From Baffinella frigidus (taxonomy: Eukaryota > Cryptophyceae > Cryptomonadales > Baffinellaceae): DNA of 11,182 bases. Both the position numbers and the translations under genes were made by a program. The notes below the pieces were generated by a model. That model saw only the letters and a program-made list of their open reading frames with translations. It did no database searches and had not been told where the DNA came from. Position 1 is the first letter of the stretch; each line of letters starts with the position of its first letter. The stretch spans positions 1,123,783-1,134,964 of the forward strand of contig MU646305.1 of assembly GCA_026770585.1 (NCBI GenBank), read 5' to 3'. This document shows positions 10,013 to 11,182 of the stretch, one piece after another.

Positions 10013-10028
10013 CTGCACCAGGGTGCAG
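10013..10028. repeat. Palindrome at the first LRR exon acceptor
   Basis: CTGCACC AG GGTGCAG, 7-base arms. In the sense of the gene its last two bases are the AG acceptor of the exon at 9911-10012. Confidence 0.45.
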
Positions 10029-10272
10029 GTTCAGGCTGAGTTATAATGTATAAACTTCCCCCAGGGCGATTTGGGGGGTTTCAATGTGAAATGTTCGAAC
10101 CAAAATCCGAAGCATAATTCCGAGAAAGGGTTCGTATAACAATTTTGAAGGTTATCAATATAATGTGCTTTCACATTTCAGCTCCGATATCGGGCAGGGT
10201 CGTTCCGGAGTGTCCTAAAATGACGTTGATGTAAAAATTACTACATAAGATTTTCGAAAATTCCTTTATAAC
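10029..10272. other. Stretch without recognised gene
   Basis: AT-richer than its surroundings, with TGTGAAATG/CTTTCACATTT inverted motifs (about 10085 and 10168-10180) and GAACC/GGTTC at 10098-10134. No promoter or start codon for the LRR gene could be identified, although this is where one would be sought. Confidence 0.35.
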
Positions 10273-10377
10273 CATTTACGACTTTAAAACGATTCTATAA
10301 GGCCACGGACCGCCACGCGTGGCTCGGCGAGGCACCCTAGTCCGTGGCCTTATAGAATCGTTATAAAGTCGTAAATG
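10273..10377. repeat. Long hairpin, 38-base stem with one mismatch
   Basis: 10273-10310 is complementary to 10340-10377 at 37 of 38 positions (CATTTACGACTTTAAAAC… / …GTCGTAAATG). The 29-base loop contains the perfect palindrome GCCACGCGTGGC (10312-10323). It could be a young MITE or a small-RNA precursor hairpin. Confidence 0.7.
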
Positions 10378-10384
10378 ATTTTAA

Positions 10385-10483
10385 AGCCCAGGTTTAGGCG
10401 TAAACCTGGGCTCGCAATAAACACCTTTCGGGTAGGAACTCTGGTACAAAAGAGCAGTTGAAATACATTTATGGCGAGCCCAG
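10385..10483. repeat. Perfect 12-base hairpin plus wider inverted repeat
   Basis: AGCCCAGGTTTA, loop GGCG, TAAACCTGGGCT (10385-10412). Its right arm CTGGGCTCGCAATAAA (10406-10421) is again inverted at 10468-10483 with one mismatch. Confidence 0.6.
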
Positions 10484-10524
10484 TTTCAATCAGGCAGAGC
10501 TAGAGTCCAAATAGACTGAGACAG

Positions 10525-10660
10525 CCACCAGCCCTTACATGTTGATCAAATGCCTAAATCGGTGAGGGCCAACGACGTCGGAATCCGACGTCCTTGGTCT
10601 AATTTGGACCAGAAATATAGAAGGGCAGAAGTGATTTGCGCTTTGTGTGAGGGCTGGTTG
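10525..10660. repeat. CCACCAGCCCT-ended inverted repeat
   Basis: CCACCAGCCCTT at the left and AGGGCTGGTTG at the right; in the middle the palindrome GACGTCGGAATCCGACGTC (10574-10592). Only the ends and the centre pair well. Relative of 8425-8562. Confidence 0.5.
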
Positions 10661-10669
10661 AGAGCTAGA

Positions 10670-10816
10670 CCTTGAAAAGGTCGAGCGGTCATCTCTGCAT
10701 CAGTCTGAACGTCTCGCAGGAGGCTTGGCGGACTATTCTTAAGTTGACATGGCGGGTGTGTGGTACAAATCCGTCAACTTGAGATATCGAAGAGGCACCT
10801 TGAAAAGGTCGAGCGG
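10670..10816. repeat. 19-base direct repeats flanking a GACTATTCT hairpin
   Basis: CCTTGAAAAGGTCGAGCGG is identical at 10670-10688 and 10798-10816. Between them at 10732-10788 is the third copy of the GACTATTCT…AAGTTGAC/GTCAACTT hairpin. Confidence 0.6.
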
Positions 10817-10838
10817 CCGAGCGACTTTCCCGACCTGG

Positions 10839-11182
10839 TTTGGGGTTTAGGGTTTAGGGTTTAGGGTTTAGGTTGTAGGGTTTCAGTCTGAGGGTTTGGG
10901 GTGAAGGGTGTAGGATTTGAGATTTAGGGTGTAGGGTTAAGGGTTTCGGGTTTGGGGTTCAGGGTGTAGGGTTTAGGGTGTAGGGTTCAGGGTGTGGGGT
11001 GTAGGTGTAGGGTGCAGGGTTTAGGGTTTGGGGTTTGGGGTTTGTGGGGTGTAGGGTTTAGGGTGTAGGGTTTAGGAATTAGGGTGTAGGGTGTAGGGTA
11101 TAGGGTGTAGGGTGTAGGGTGTAGGGTTTAGGGTGCAGGGTGTAGGGTGTAGGGTGTAGGGTGCAGGGTGTAGGGTGTAGGG
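10839..11182 (+). repeat. Telomere-type array reaching the window edge
   Basis: Starts TTTGGGGTTTAGGG and becomes steadily more uniform; the last hundred bases are almost only TGTAGGG units with occasional TGCAGGG, TATAGGG and TTTAGGG. G-strand on +, as expected for a telomere lying to the right. The canonical TTTAGGG is a minority here, so this is a variant-rich proximal zone and not a fresh telomerase product. Confidence 0.8.

Overview
This window looks like the subtelomere of a nuclear chromosome from a protist or alga. Long tracts of degenerate seven-base telomere-type repeat (TTTAGGG and variants TTTGGGG, TTCAGGG, TTTATGG, TGTAGGG) are scattered through it, nearly always with the G-rich strand on +, and a purer TGTAGGG-rich array occupies the right edge. 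There are no bacterial-style gene runs, rRNAs or tRNAs. The repeat type fits plants, green algae, alveolates, cryptophytes and several stramenopiles. The sequence alone does not decide among them. The distal (telomere-ward) side is most likely to the right.  The main coding content is a leucine-rich-repeat (LRR, ribonuclease-inhibitor-like) gene on the minus strand, cut into very small exons that ordinary ORF finding misses. Read from right to left: an exon with 'LVFGANHLGAE' (9911-10012), one with 'AHNLLGNSGADA' and 'IREIDLSNNRIS' (7340-7449), two in-phase tandem copies of its second half (7094-7165, 6806-6880), one with 'LEAIYIDDN' (6490-6562), one with 'WLTKWCLQQLHIAE' (5027-5113) and a shorter in-phase copy (4688-4732). 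Each has GT and AG at its borders and the splice phases agree from one exon to the next (0/0, 2/1, 0/0). Three more islands further left (4347-4398, 2815-2852, 1742-2140) continue the phase chain and may be the 3' end, but they have no recognisable domain.  The introns between the left-hand exons consist largely of telomere-type repeat. Read in the sense of the gene these are CCCTAAA units, which contain neither GT nor AG. Around the functional-looking exons lie degenerate extra copies of the same exons, so this locus has repeatedly duplicated single LRR modules.  The rest is repeat sequence: at least ten foldback (inverted-repeat) elements resembling non-autonomous MITEs, several sharing motifs (CCACGCCAG ends; CCGTCAACTT arms; CCACCAGCCCT ends), plus GA/CT and GGA microsatellites and two AT-rich islands. 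By region: 1-390 foldback and short direct repeats; 393-830 telomere-like; 830-1780 nested inverted and direct repeats; 1742-2140 possible last exon; 2150-2540 small hairpins; 2545-3055 telomere-like with a candidate exon; 3059-3330 GA microsatellite; 3390-4030 foldbacks; 4085-6800 telomere-like tracts with exons and exon copies; 6806-7450 LRR exon cluster; 7450-9690 exon-fragment repeats and foldbacks; 9690-10012 first visible LRR exons; 10013-10830 hairpins; 10839-11182 terminal telomere-like array. All exon calls rest on reading the sequence; no transcript evidence was available.
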